From contig CALZOG010000007.1 in assembly GCA_945827635.1 (NCBI GenBank), positions 1-43,365 on the forward strand: a DNA stretch of 43,365 nucleotides. Direction: 5' to 3'. Every line of letters starts with the position of its first letter. Positions within the stretch are counted from its first letter, which is position 1. A model generated the notes under the pieces. It made no database searches. It was not told the DNA's origin and saw nothing but the letters and a program-made list of their open reading frames with translations. Source of the DNA: an uncultured Bacteroidales bacterium (GTDB lineage: Bacteria > Bacteroidota > Bacteroidia > Bacteroidales > Paludibacteraceae). Below are positions 15,922 to 24,744 of the stretch, piece by piece. The position numbers were made by a program, and so were the translations under genes.

Positions 15922-17454
15922 CTACTTTATCAGTTCAAAATAGGGCAACCTTTCCAGCGGTACTTTGATGCGATACGTCTTGCCGCCTTTGTACTTCTTG
16001 CCCTGTTCGTCGCGCCATGTTCCATTGGGCAGACGCACGTCGCGCTCCAGACGATTATCCACTACCGGAGCTACCAGGTATTTGTCGCCGAGCATGAACT
16101 GGTCCTTGACATCCGCAAAACCCTCGTGCGGGAACTGATATTCCATCAGTCGCACAATCGGCTCGCCGGTCTTGGCTGCCTGACGCGCATACTGCATGAT
16201 ATACGGCGCAAAGTCGGCGTGCAACTGAGCCATCTTTTGTACTATAGCGAGGTTCTCCGGACTGAGTATGCGCCACGGTGCAACCGAGAACTGCATCATC
16301 GGCATCAAGGCGTGTACCTGTGCCGAACGAACGATGAGTGCCTGATCGAACTCGTCATCCTTGATGTTCAGGAACGCTGTAAACTGTCCGCCGCCTACCA
16401 TATCCGGGCAGGCGTATGCATAACCTAACAAACCCGCTACACACATCTGCGGAATGAGTTGCTGCACTGCTGCCCAACTGTAATCCTTGTCACCCAAGCG
16501 CTGTACAAGGGGCTGACCGCCCATCTTCCAGCACGCGCGGTACTCGTTGAACGGGAAGTGCAGACCAATCTTTGCCCACGACATCGTGTGATCCACATTC
16601 GTGGCTTTGCTGTCAAAGGCAACTATAGGCGCAGAGGCGTAGCAGTTGTTGTCGCCCGCATCGAACTTGAAACCGTCAATTCCATATTCCCTCTGTGCCT
16701 GCTTGAGCACGCTTATGAAGTAGTCGGATGCCTTGGGATTAGTCAGGTCGTAACAAGCCGAGTAACCATTCCACCAGTTCAGTATGGCCGTACCTCCGTC
16801 GCGGTTTCGAAGCAGATATCCTCTGTTCTCCAATTCTCTGTACTCCGGCGAGTCCGGGCTTACAAACGGACATATCCACACCATCACTTTGAAGCCGAGC
16901 TGATGCAACTCGTCAATCATCGCCTTCGCATCGGGGAAACGCTCTGCTTTGAACTGGAAGTTGCCGTAGTAACGCTGCCAGTTATCGTCAATCATCAGCA
17001 CACCGGCAGGAAAACCGTTGTCGATGATTGCATGCGCGTAGCGCAATATATCCTCCTGATTCTGGTTGTACATCAGCTCTATCCACGTGTTGTATTGCGG
17101 ACGGGTGAAGAACAGCGGATCAGGCAATTGTCCGTTGGCGGGGAAGTAACGCGCCTGGGCAGCCATATAGGCGTCGCGCAGCGTGTTGCCCGCCTTGACG
17201 GGAATAATCGGGTGCGAAGTGCGTATCGTACCGTTCTTCACTGTGAAGTTAAACGGCTTGTCACTCCACATATACTCGCCGTCCGACGACAGGAACAACG
17301 GTACCAACTGATTGTTGGCATCTTGCGTATTCAAGTCGAACAGCGACATATCTGTGTACGGCTGCTCATGACCCAATCCTACCGCCGCACCCCACCAGTT
17401 TTGTGCACCGGCTGTAGCAGATACGATCAGTAGTATATATAATATTCTCTTCAT
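15922..17454 (-). CDS. Glycoside hydrolase family 31 alpha-glycosidase
   Basis: The start MKRILYILLIVSATAGAQ at 17454 gives a signal peptide; an in-frame codon nine residues upstream lies in repeat DNA. 510 residues. It has the GH31 TIM-barrel hallmarks: nucleophile Asp in GIDGFKFDAGD (about 262), acid/base Asp in RLGDKDYSW (about 321), WWNGYSACYDLTNP, and PDMVGGG in place of the usual PDIGG. GH31 enzymes hydrolyse alpha-glucosides, alpha-xylosides or alpha-galactosides; which one is not decidable here. It has a short C-terminal beta domain and no extra binding module. A periplasmic location fits the locus. Confidence 0.9.
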   Translation of the reverse strand: MKRILYILLIVSATAGAQNWWGAAVGLGHEQPYTDMSLFDLNTQDANNQLVPLFLSSDGEYMWSDKPFNFTVKNGTIRTSHPIIPVKAGNTLRDAYMAAQARYFPANGQLPDPLFFTRPQYNTWIELMYNQNQEDILRYAHAIIDNGFPAGVLMIDDNWQRYYGNFQFKAERFPDAKAMIDELHQLGFKVMVWICPFVSPDSPEYRELENRGYLLRNRDGGTAILNWWNGYSACYDLTNPKASDYFISVLKQAQREYGIDGFKFDAGDNNCYASAPIVAFDSKATNVDHTMSWAKIGLHFPFNEYRACWKMGGQPLVQRLGDKDYSWAAVQQLIPQMCVAGLLGYAYACPDMVGGGQFTAFLNIKDDEFDQALIVRSAQVHALMPMMQFSVAPWRILSPENLAIVQKMAQLHADFAPYIMQYARQAAKTGEPIVRLMEYQFPHEGFADVKDQFMLGDKYLVAPVVDNRLERDVRLPNGTWRDEQGKKYKGGKTYRIKVPLERLPYFELIK

Positions 17455-17463
17455 TACAGGCTT

Positions 17464-17516
17464 TTGTCTTTGAGCAAGCAACGCTTGCGGTCTATCCTCT
17501 GTCAGCGCAGCGGTCG
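17464..17516 (+). repeat. Mini-hairpin repeat, 2 copies (site D)
   Basis: CTTTGAGCAAGCAACGCTTG begins at 17468, and CTGTCAGCGCAGCGGTC at 17499. The first has a lengthened stem GCAAGC-AAC-GCTTGC (6 bp), which explains the 31-nt spacing (23 plus 8). The second holds GC-GCA-GC and ends one base before the stop codon (17519-17517) of the DUF4832 gene on the minus strand. Confidence 0.8.
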
Positions 17517-18923
17517 CTACTCTATCGTAACCGTAGTCAGGTAGTTATAACCTGTCGCCTCATCCCAGCAGTCCATGTTGGCGAGACGGATAGAGAAGCG
17601 CGGGTCGTCATGTAGCGACTCGTAGGGATCAGGCAGGTTAAGATACACCTTGTATTCGCCGGCTTGCTCGGGATTGCAGGTCAAAGTAAACCGATGGTCC
17701 TCACCCGGCAGCCAGAAGCGCGGGTCAACACTCTGCGGGTACACATACTTCTTACTTGCATCGGCTGTGCTGACGAGGATAAGTTCCACATCACGCTTGT
17801 TAACCGGTGCTGCAAAACCGCTATTGTGCAATTGGAAATACACATCAAGTTTTTCCCCGACCTTCGGTGCAGGGGTGACGATAATCTTGTCTATCGCCAA
17901 ACGATAACCAAGACGACGTTTGATTTCATTCATGTGGTTATCCGTTATCCACGAACTGATCACAGCGCTGTGATAATCACGATTGATGTAGGTCCAATGG
18001 GTAAGTTCCATTTGCTTAACGGCATTCTCGCCATTAGAGAAGGCACATTCTCCGCACGTTTCGCCACCCATAACGGTGTATTTGGTGTCTTCCTGCCAGA
18101 ACGTCCGCTCTGCGGTGGAGAAATACGTTCCTACATCATTGTTGGAAGCCACGAAGCAGTCATTGTGACCTGCCCAACGGGCTTTGATGGTCGGCTTATA
18201 AGCTTCTTCGGCTGTCAGAGGCGATGACAATGAATCGCCACGCATCTTCAGATAACGTATTTTGTATCCCGGCGTACGGAAGGCTATCTGGCGGTCCTTC
18301 GGAGTAACATTCATGAAGTGCTCCACCAGTTCCCAACGAGGCTCAAAATCCTCATCGCGCGACGGGTTGAACTTAAAGCCGGAATCTACGTAGTACCATT
18401 CACCCCATGAGCCAAGCCAGCCGCACTGAATGCAGAAGATGACATCGGCATTCTTCATTAGATACGGAGCCACTTGGTCTATATGCCTGCTGATCCATTC
18501 AGCTGAGGCATTCCATGGTTTATCTTTGCGATCCATACTGCTTTTATACGAGAAGCGAATAACGGCTTTTGCGCCACCTTCGCGTAGAGCTTGCATATTT
18601 TGGTCGAGGCGATCCAGAAACTCCTGGGGTATATCGCTCTCAATATAATCGGTAAGGTAATAGGAGTGTAGGTAGAGCGTTAGTTTGTAACTGCTCTCGC
18701 GATTGGAATTGATTGTACTCGCGCTGGCAACTTTATTCAAGTCACCCGAAGTATAGTATATCTGCGAATGGAACCCTCGTTCCGGATTAGCAAATATCTC
18801 GTCCGTCTCGGTGAATGTAACGGTTGTGCCTTCCGGCTCCTTGGGTTGTGTGGGTTCAGGAGTCACCGGTTTGCACGAAGCAAGCAACAGAAGGCTGAGA
18901 GAAAAGGTCAGAAAGTGTTTCAT
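17517..18923 (-). CDS. DUF4874/DUF4832 surface lipoprotein
   Basis: 468 residues with a lipoprotein signal (LSLLLLASC, Cys about 17) followed by a proline- and glutamate-rich linker. Residues about 35-230 begin FANPERGFHSQ, the DUF4874 hallmark, with a TIM-barrel-like run (KAVIRFSYK, DVIFCIQCGWLGSWGEWY). Residues about 250-468 form the DUF4832 beta-sandwich (VTPAPKVGEKLDVYFQLHNSGFAAP, quoted to 20: GEKLDVYFQLHNSGF). These domains occur together in glycan loci; some are thought to be glycoside-hydrolase-like, but no activity is assigned. The W-G-E-W segment could be an active-site strand. It is the first gene after the internal terminator. Confidence 0.85.
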   Translation of the reverse strand: MKHFLTFSLSLLLLASCKPVTPEPTQPKEPEGTTVTFTETDEIFANPERGFHSQIYYTSGDLNKVASASTINSNRESSYKLTLYLHSYYLTDYIESDIPQEFLDRLDQNMQALREGGAKAVIRFSYKSSMDRKDKPWNASAEWISRHIDQVAPYLMKNADVIFCIQCGWLGSWGEWYYVDSGFKFNPSRDEDFEPRWELVEHFMNVTPKDRQIAFRTPGYKIRYLKMRGDSLSSPLTAEEAYKPTIKARWAGHNDCFVASNNDVGTYFSTAERTFWQEDTKYTVMGGETCGECAFSNGENAVKQMELTHWTYINRDYHSAVISSWITDNHMNEIKRRLGYRLAIDKIIVTPAPKVGEKLDVYFQLHNSGFAAPVNKRDVELILVSTADASKKYVYPQSVDPRFWLPGEDHRFTLTCNPEQAGEYKVYLNLPDPYESLHDDPRFSIRLANMDCWDEATGYNYLTTVTIE

Positions 18924-18945
18924 ATCGGCTCGTAGGATTTTTTAT

Positions 18946-18994
18946 AAAAAAAAACAGTACCGGCGTGGTGCGGTTTGCTTCCAAACCGGTACTG
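18946..18994 (-). terminator. Strong intrinsic terminator inside the glycan operon
   Basis: On the minus strand CAGTACCGG (18994-18986) pairs perfectly with CCGGTACTG (18963-18955), with an inner stem GGTTTG/CAAACC, followed by nine T. It lies 62 nt after the SusE-position gene and 22 nt before the next start codon. With no room for a promoter in between, partial read-through would lower expression of the downstream enzyme genes relative to SusC/SusD. Confidence 0.9.
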
Positions 18995-19055
18995 ACAATC
19001 AACATTGATTAAGCTTAATTTGTTGTTTAGTCAAGAATGACTAAGTTCCGGAAAC

Positions 19056-19838
19056 TTATTGCTTGTCAATCTTAACTTTCAGCTTTGCTGCCATTCCATT
19101 CGGGTTCTCATCCGTAGGTGAAACGCAAGGCAGGATACCTACCGAGGTCCAGTTCTGCTGGATATCGAAACCGATACCGAACTCGTCAGCCCAAGTGCAC
19201 TCCGGGATAAGCTCACGGAGGATTTGGATCTCATACTTATCGCCGACACCTTCGCTTGCACCAACAGGCTGTTGACCTTCACCGATCATAGCTCCCCAGA
19301 AGTTGCTCTCGTCACCTATGATAGCAGGATCGCTCCAGAGCCAGCCTGTGCCACCAACTTCGCCCCACCATTTCCATACGGAAGGATTGTAGTTGTTGGG
19401 GGCACCGGCAGCGATGAGCGCGGTCTCCATCATGATGTTGGTGTTAGCATCGGTAAATTCATCACCATAGCCACCTGTCTGATCACTGTTATCCGTGTTC
19501 AGATAGATGTGGAACGGAACCCATTCGGTGTCAACAATCTCAGCCATGTTAGGCTCAACAAGGATGTTGATGTACAATTGGTCTGCATAAACTTTTACGC
19601 TTTTCAGGCCAAGCATTGCTGCGTCATCCGGGCAAGTAGCTGTAACAACATACTCTGCGGGCAGTGCATCCCAATCAGCGAGGCTGTTGTCGGTAACATT
19701 AATCTTCGATACGAACTCAGCGGGCTCTTCCGGATCATCCGGACCGGGATTAGGATTATTCGGTTCGTCTTTCCCTTTACATGCAATCATTGCAATTGCT
19801 GCTGCGCACATAAGCGCGAATTTCCAATTTGCTTTCAT
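19056..19838 (-). CDS. SusE-position surface lipoprotein with CBM9-like fold
   Basis: 260 residues. The lipobox is IAMIAC (Cys 20), followed by a K, D, N and P-rich spacer (KGKDEPNNPNPGPDD) typical of surface-exposed lipoproteins. The body begins DNSLADWDALP and includes FHIYLNTDNSDQTGGYG, like CBM9/DOMON-type sandwiches. It sits directly after susC-susD, the place of SusE/SusF-like glycan-binding lipoproteins, and no catalytic motif is visible. Binding of the locus substrate at the cell surface is inferred from position and fold. Confidence 0.82.
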   Translation of the reverse strand: MKANWKFALMCAAAIAMIACKGKDEPNNPNPGPDDPEEPAEFVSKINVTDNSLADWDALPAEYVVTATCPDDAAMLGLKSVKVYADQLYINILVEPNMAEIVDTEWVPFHIYLNTDNSDQTGGYGDEFTDANTNIMMETALIAAGAPNNYNPSVWKWWGEVGGTGWLWSDPAIIGDESNFWGAMIGEGQQPVGASEGVGDKYEIQILRELIPECTWADEFGIGFDIQQNWTSVGILPCVSPTDENPNGMAAKLKVKIDKQ

Positions 19839-19880
19839 AAGTCTAATGATTTTAATTGGTTAATGTATAATGTTGATTGG

Positions 19881-21554
19881 TTAATAGCCGGGGTTCTGTT
19901 CAATGCCGCTTACCGTCCATTCATTGTTTGGAATAGGATATACGATGTGCAGATCATTGTAGGATACGATCTTCCAAGGTTGAGCACCCGGATAACGACG
20001 ATCCATATCCAGTTTGTTACGATATACGTCGAACACGCGATGACCTTCAAATGCCAACTCTAATCGGCGCTCATCCATCACGACATCAGCTGCATTGCTA
20101 TAGCCGTGCATATTGCCGGTTGAGAACATACCCTCTTCAGGTATATTGGCGCGCTTACGGATCACATTTACGTCAGCCAGCGCCTTATCATCCTTGCCGG
20201 TGCGGGCATAAGCCTCGGCACGGTTAAGGATAACCTCTGCCCAACGCAACATTACCGGGGATGACAGCATCGGATCACCGTCCTGATAGCTATACTTGTT
20301 CATATAGATCACAGGGTGCGTATTACGCTCAAGCATCTTCGGAGTAATGCGGGCGGCGCAGTCTTCGCCTCCGTAGTTAACGTAATATTCGGTGTACTCA
20401 CCATTTACTGTACGCTTCTGAACAGTGTACTTCACGCCGCCATCGGTAAACGTATAATCGTCACCCGACTTGGTAACCTGGAACTTCAGGTTCACACGTC
20501 CTGACTGATCATCCTTCGTGGCAGGATCGGGGAACCATACGTAAGTTACAGATTCGTCCTGAATCTGCGGTACGAAGATGGCTGTAGCACGTATGTCGGT
20601 CGGATAGCGGTCGTACAGGTTCAGCAGAGGTGCCGATGGGTAAATCTCACCCCAACCTATACCATCCTTCAGGTACATTGAGCCGGTGGACGACTGACCG
20701 GTTGACTCGGTCAACTCAACGGCTACGCAGAACAAAGTCTCTTTCGCCGTCTTGGCATTTGCAAAATACGAAGGATATTCAGCCGTGGACATGATCTTGT
20801 CTGCAGGGTTTGTGCCGAGGATCTCGTTTGCTACAGCAATACAGTTGGCGTAATCCTCCATGTATAGATATACGCGTGACAACAATCCGAGAGCTGCATC
20901 ATGACAGGGGTAACCGGCATTGCCGCGCGACTTACCCATCAGGTCAGCAGCTTTCTTCAGGTCAGCTACAATCTGGTCATATACCTCGCCTACCGAGTTA
21001 CGCTTCGTCTCTTGCGAACTAACTGCTGTGCGCAGAGGTACACCCAGATTGTCCTTGCCATGGCTATAGGGGCGGGCATACAGCGTTACCAAATGCAGAT
21101 GGAGCAGACCACGCATGAAGTAAGCCTCACCCAATACCTGCTTGTTATTCGGGTCGCTCTCATCCAGCGCACCAATCACTGTGTTACACATGTAGATGGC
21201 TTTGTAGGCAATCATCCACAAGGTTCCTACGTTCTTCAGTCCGTCGGTCATCATGTACGCAGTTGCCTCGTACAGAGGGTCTGTCGTGTGCGATGAGAGA
21301 CAAGTGTTATCACCCGGGAACTCAGTCATCTGCGTGTAGTGGCGGATATACGTGTTACCACTCGCATAACCCAGAAAGTCAATCTCATCCTTCAGCAGAG
21401 CATAGCAGCCGTCCATGACGTACTCGGCGCCCTTGGCATCTTGCAGCAGCAGATCGCCGTTCAACTCATCCGACGGGAAAACGTCGAGGTTGCAACTATT
21501 CAGACCGAACACCAGTCCCAGTGCCGCGATCAAATATAATGCTTTTGTTTTCAT
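19881..21554 (-). CDS. SusD/RagB-family glycan-binding lipoprotein
   Basis: The start MKTKALYLIAALGLVFGLNS at 21554 gives a lipoprotein signal with Cys in LNSC; five residues upstream (MKGFI) are left out. 557 residues. The N-terminal SusD domain begins NLDVFPSDELNGDLLLQDAKG, quoted in part as NLDVFPSDELN. TPR-like helices follow, and the C-terminal hallmark is VMDERRLELAFEGHRVFDV with the ending WTVSGIEQNPGY. SusD-like proteins form the lid of the SusC transporter and capture oligosaccharides. It follows susC by 37 bp. Confidence 0.96.
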   Translation of the reverse strand: MKTKALYLIAALGLVFGLNSCNLDVFPSDELNGDLLLQDAKGAEYVMDGCYALLKDEIDFLGYASGNTYIRHYTQMTEFPGDNTCLSSHTTDPLYEATAYMMTDGLKNVGTLWMIAYKAIYMCNTVIGALDESDPNNKQVLGEAYFMRGLLHLHLVTLYARPYSHGKDNLGVPLRTAVSSQETKRNSVGEVYDQIVADLKKAADLMGKSRGNAGYPCHDAALGLLSRVYLYMEDYANCIAVANEILGTNPADKIMSTAEYPSYFANAKTAKETLFCVAVELTESTGQSSTGSMYLKDGIGWGEIYPSAPLLNLYDRYPTDIRATAIFVPQIQDESVTYVWFPDPATKDDQSGRVNLKFQVTKSGDDYTFTDGGVKYTVQKRTVNGEYTEYYVNYGGEDCAARITPKMLERNTHPVIYMNKYSYQDGDPMLSSPVMLRWAEVILNRAEAYARTGKDDKALADVNVIRKRANIPEEGMFSTGNMHGYSNAADVVMDERRLELAFEGHRVFDVYRNKLDMDRRYPGAQPWKIVSYNDLHIVYPIPNNEWTVSGIEQNPGY

Positions 21555-21591
21555 AATAAAACCTTTCATTTTTCAGTTTTCAATTTTCACC

Positions 21592-24500
21592 TTAGAAAGA
21601 TATTTCTATACCCCCCATAAACGAACGGCCTACAGGATAGTTCGCTGAATAGAAGCCTGCCAGATTGTAGGTTGATGTCTCAAGCGTAATCTCGGGGTCC
21701 ATACCTGAGAAGCGCGATGCGGTCCAGAGGTTATCTGCTGTGAAGTAGATGCGGCACTTGGTCATGTGAGCCTTGCTGATGAGCTTGGTCGGGAAGTCGT
21801 AACCTACCGTCAGGTTCTTGATGCGGAAGTACGAGCCGTCCTCCAGATAACGTGAGGAGATCTGATTGGCGTTCTTGTTACCATTGGATGTAACCTTCGG
21901 GTGGGTTGCACCGTTCGGGTCATCAGCTGTCCAACGCTTCCAGCCCAGAGGCGAATCGTCAACCGAGAGTTGGTTGTAGCCAAGATATGCACCATCCGCA
22001 TCACTGGAGTGACGGGTATAGTTGTAAATCTTGTTGCCGTACTGGAAGTTGGTGTTGATGTTCAGGAATATGCCGTTCCAGCTAACCTGGGTATTCAATC
22101 CTCCTGAGAACAGCGGTGTAGCCGTGCCAACCGGGTGTGCCTGCGTAGCGTTGTAGTCATTGGTCGTGGTCTTGTTGCCATCGGCATCCAATACATAATT
22201 GCCGTCAGCATCCACTACGTACCACAGCGGATCACCGTTAGCAGGGTCAACACCTGCCCACTCCTTCAGATACCACGTGTAGATGTCCTGCCCCTCTTTA
22301 ATCTGCTGGGTAACCGACGAAGCTTGTTGCAGAATAGGCTGATGATCCGGCAGATAGGTCACGCGGTTCTGGTTCAAACCGATATTGAAGCCCAGATCCC
22401 AACGCCACTTATTCTTGTTGATGATGTTGGCATTGATGCTGAACTCGACACCGCGGTTGCGAACCCGACCTATATTCTCCATTCGCTGATAGAAACCCGT
22501 CGAAGGAGCAAGCGGCCTATACAGCAGCAACTCATTGTTATCGGTCTGATACAGATCGATGGTCATCTCTACGCGTTTGATGAACGTCAGGTCAATACCC
22601 ACGGCTGCCATGTTGGCTGCCTCCCAATGCAAGTAGTCATTGGCAGGACGACTCGGGCTACCGGCTACCTGGTTCTGGTAGAGCTTATCCAAGGCGTATG
22701 TTCCCAGATATTGGAATGCAGGAATATTGTTGTTACCGGTCAAGCCGTACGATGCACGCAGCTTGAAGAAGCTTACTACATCCTGACCCTTCATGAACTC
22801 CTCGTTGCTGATCAGCCAGCTGGCTGCTACGGAGGGGAAGTGACCAACGCGGGTCTTGCTCGCAAAGAGTGAACTACCCTCTGTACGGTATGTTGCCGTG
22901 ATGAAGTAACGCTTGCCATAATCATAGCTGGCTTGGATGAATGCTGCCCAGCCCTTACTCGGCATAATATAACCGCCATTAGCAAGAGGTGCTGACGAAT
23001 TCAGCGCGTCAACGCCGTTAGGCATGCCTGAACCCGAAGCGGAGGTGTATTCGGTACTACCTATGCCGAACTCCTGACCAATCATGGCATTGAAGCTGTG
23101 CTTATCCCATTGGTAACCACCCTTCAGAATATTGGTCGTACCAAACGACTTGCTCATACCTGTATCCTTGCCTATATAACCATTGCCGTATGTCGAGTCA
23201 TATGTTCGGGGATCAATGAACGATGACGACAGCCAGTGACCTGCACTAAAGGTATTGGTCGTCGTGAAGTGCAACCAGTCCGTGAAATGCACGCCCAGTT
23301 GCAATACACCCTGGAAGTCGAAGTTATCCGACTTGTTATAGTTGTATTGCGTACCATGGAGTGAGTTCCACGTCTCCTGGCTCCACCACTTCTGTCCGTT
23401 GTCCGGACGGGTGGCACTGGAGATATATACATATTGGTTCGTCAGATTTCCGTCCTCATCATATGCGTACGGGCAATCCCAGGGCATCTTGTAGAATGCG
23501 TCCCCCAACATAGTCCAACTTGACGGATAGTTGACCGTGGACTTGTTGAAGTCCACCTTGATGTTCATATCCAACCATTTGGTGATGTCGGCACGCAGCG
23601 AAGCGTGACCGCTAACCTTCTGCATGCCGGTACTCTTCAATGTACCTTCCTCACCGAAGTAGTCGAGTGATACATAGTAGCCAACATGCTCCGAACCACC
23701 ATGAACCGCTACGTTGTAGTTCTGAATCACGCCGGTCTTGAAGAACTCGTTCTGCCAGTTCCAATCGGGCAGTTCATCTACCTTCGGATATACAGCCTTG
23801 AATACGCCCGGCGAGAACAACTGACGATGGAACTCGTAGAGCTCTGCCGATTTCATCATTCTGAAGTTGCCGAACAACGCCTGCTTGGCACCTGCCGTCG
23901 CATGCAGATCCACACTCACCTTGTTGCCTTTCTTACCCGACTTGGTCGTAACTACGATTACACCACCTGCACCGGCTGCACCATAGATACCCGTCGAACC
24001 GGCATCCTTCAGTACGGAAATGCTCTCAACATCGTTGGGGTTGAACGTTCCGCCCATCACACCGTCAACTACATATACCGGTGCACTGCCTGCGGTAATA
24101 CTACCTGTACCACGGATACGGATCTGCGCTGCATCGCCGGGCTGACCACCCGCGTTGCTTACATACAGACCGGCTACCTTACCTTGCAGCATGTTACCGA
24201 TATCATTGGTCGTGACATCTGTCAGTTGGTCTGCTGATACTGTTACAACCGCCGAACTCAACTCGGCACGCTTAACAGCCGAATAACCGAGGGATACAAC
24301 CTCCTGCAGCTGTTGTGCATCGGCCTCCATGATAACCTGCATGCTCGGTACGGCACGCACTTCGATCGTCTTGTAGCCGATGTACGAGAATTGCAGTACA
24401 GACTTGTCGGGAACAGTCATCTCGAAGTTACCGTCAAAGTCTGTAATGGTACCTTGTGTCGTACCCTGTACGAGGATACTTACACCTATCAAAGGTTCCG

Positions 24501-24597
24501 AGCCGTCGGCATCGATAACCTTGCCTTTCACGTTGATGTCAGCAAATGCTGATACAGCAAGCATCAGGCTCAATAGGATTGCTGGAAATCTTTTCAT
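21592..24597 (-). CDS. SusC/RagA-family TonB-dependent transporter
   Basis: 1001 residues with a signal peptide (MKRFPAILLSLMLAVSAFA). A carboxypeptidase-regulatory-like domain (about 22-100: VKGKVIDADGSEPLIGVSIL) precedes the plug (about 115-220: NDIGNMLQGKVAGLYVSN, IRIRGTGSI, PVYVVDGVMGG) and a 22-strand barrel ending GGIEISF. It imports oligosaccharides across the outer membrane using TonB energy. There is no N-terminal extension for anti-sigma signalling, so an ECF sigma/anti-sigma switch is unlikely; none is present in the window. Between it and the upstream GH36 gene lies the largest array of 23-nt repeats. Confidence 0.97.
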   Translation of the reverse strand: MKRFPAILLSLMLAVSAFADINVKGKVIDADGSEPLIGVSILVQGTTQGTITDFDGNFEMTVPDKSVLQFSYIGYKTIEVRAVPSMQVIMEADAQQLQEVVSLGYSAVKRAELSSAVVTVSADQLTDVTTNDIGNMLQGKVAGLYVSNAGGQPGDAAQIRIRGTGSITAGSAPVYVVDGVMGGTFNPNDVESISVLKDAGSTGIYGAAGAGGVIVVTTKSGKKGNKVSVDLHATAGAKQALFGNFRMMKSAELYEFHRQLFSPGVFKAVYPKVDELPDWNWQNEFFKTGVIQNYNVAVHGGSEHVGYYVSLDYFGEEGTLKSTGMQKVSGHASLRADITKWLDMNIKVDFNKSTVNYPSSWTMLGDAFYKMPWDCPYAYDEDGNLTNQYVYISSATRPDNGQKWWSQETWNSLHGTQYNYNKSDNFDFQGVLQLGVHFTDWLHFTTTNTFSAGHWLSSSFIDPRTYDSTYGNGYIGKDTGMSKSFGTTNILKGGYQWDKHSFNAMIGQEFGIGSTEYTSASGSGMPNGVDALNSSAPLANGGYIMPSKGWAAFIQASYDYGKRYFITATYRTEGSSLFASKTRVGHFPSVAASWLISNEEFMKGQDVVSFFKLRASYGLTGNNNIPAFQYLGTYALDKLYQNQVAGSPSRPANDYLHWEAANMAAVGIDLTFIKRVEMTIDLYQTDNNELLLYRPLAPSTGFYQRMENIGRVRNRGVEFSINANIINKNKWRWDLGFNIGLNQNRVTYLPDHQPILQQASSVTQQIKEGQDIYTWYLKEWAGVDPANGDPLWYVVDADGNYVLDADGNKTTTNDYNATQAHPVGTATPLFSGGLNTQVSWNGIFLNINTNFQYGNKIYNYTRHSSDADGAYLGYNQLSVDDSPLGWKRWTADDPNGATHPKVTSNGNKNANQISSRYLEDGSYFRIKNLTVGYDFPTKLISKAHMTKCRIYFTADNLWTASRFSGMDPEITLETSTYNLAGFYSANYPVGRSFMGGIEISF

Positions 24598-24634
24598 GTG
24601 ATTAAATATTTTGGTTTGTTGTCTTTTCTAACAT

Positions 24635-24744
24635 CTGTCAGCGAAGCGGTCTGTCTTCTGTCAGCGAAGCGGTCTGTCTTCTGTCAGCGCAGCGGTCTGT
24701 CTTCTGTCAGCGAAGCGGTCTGTCTTCTGTCAGCGAAGCGGTCT
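24635..24744 (+). repeat. Mini-hairpin repeat, 5 tandem copies (site E)
   Basis: CTGTCAGCGAAGCGGTCT begins at 24635, 24658, 24681, 24704 and 24727, a perfect 23-nt period, joined by GTCTT. Four copies hold GC-GAA-GC and one (24681) GC-GCA-GC. The last copy runs into the GH36 stop codon (24745-24743, TAG on the minus strand), supplying two of its bases. Confidence 0.97.

Noticed and set aside
16459..17433. Open frame of 324 codons on the plus strand
   Set aside because: Antisense to GH31; no domain, histidine- and arginine-rich shadow composition.
24635..24744. Array of five regular repeats as a CRISPR
   Set aside because: Units are directly joined with a 23-nt period and no unique spacers; no cas genes are present.
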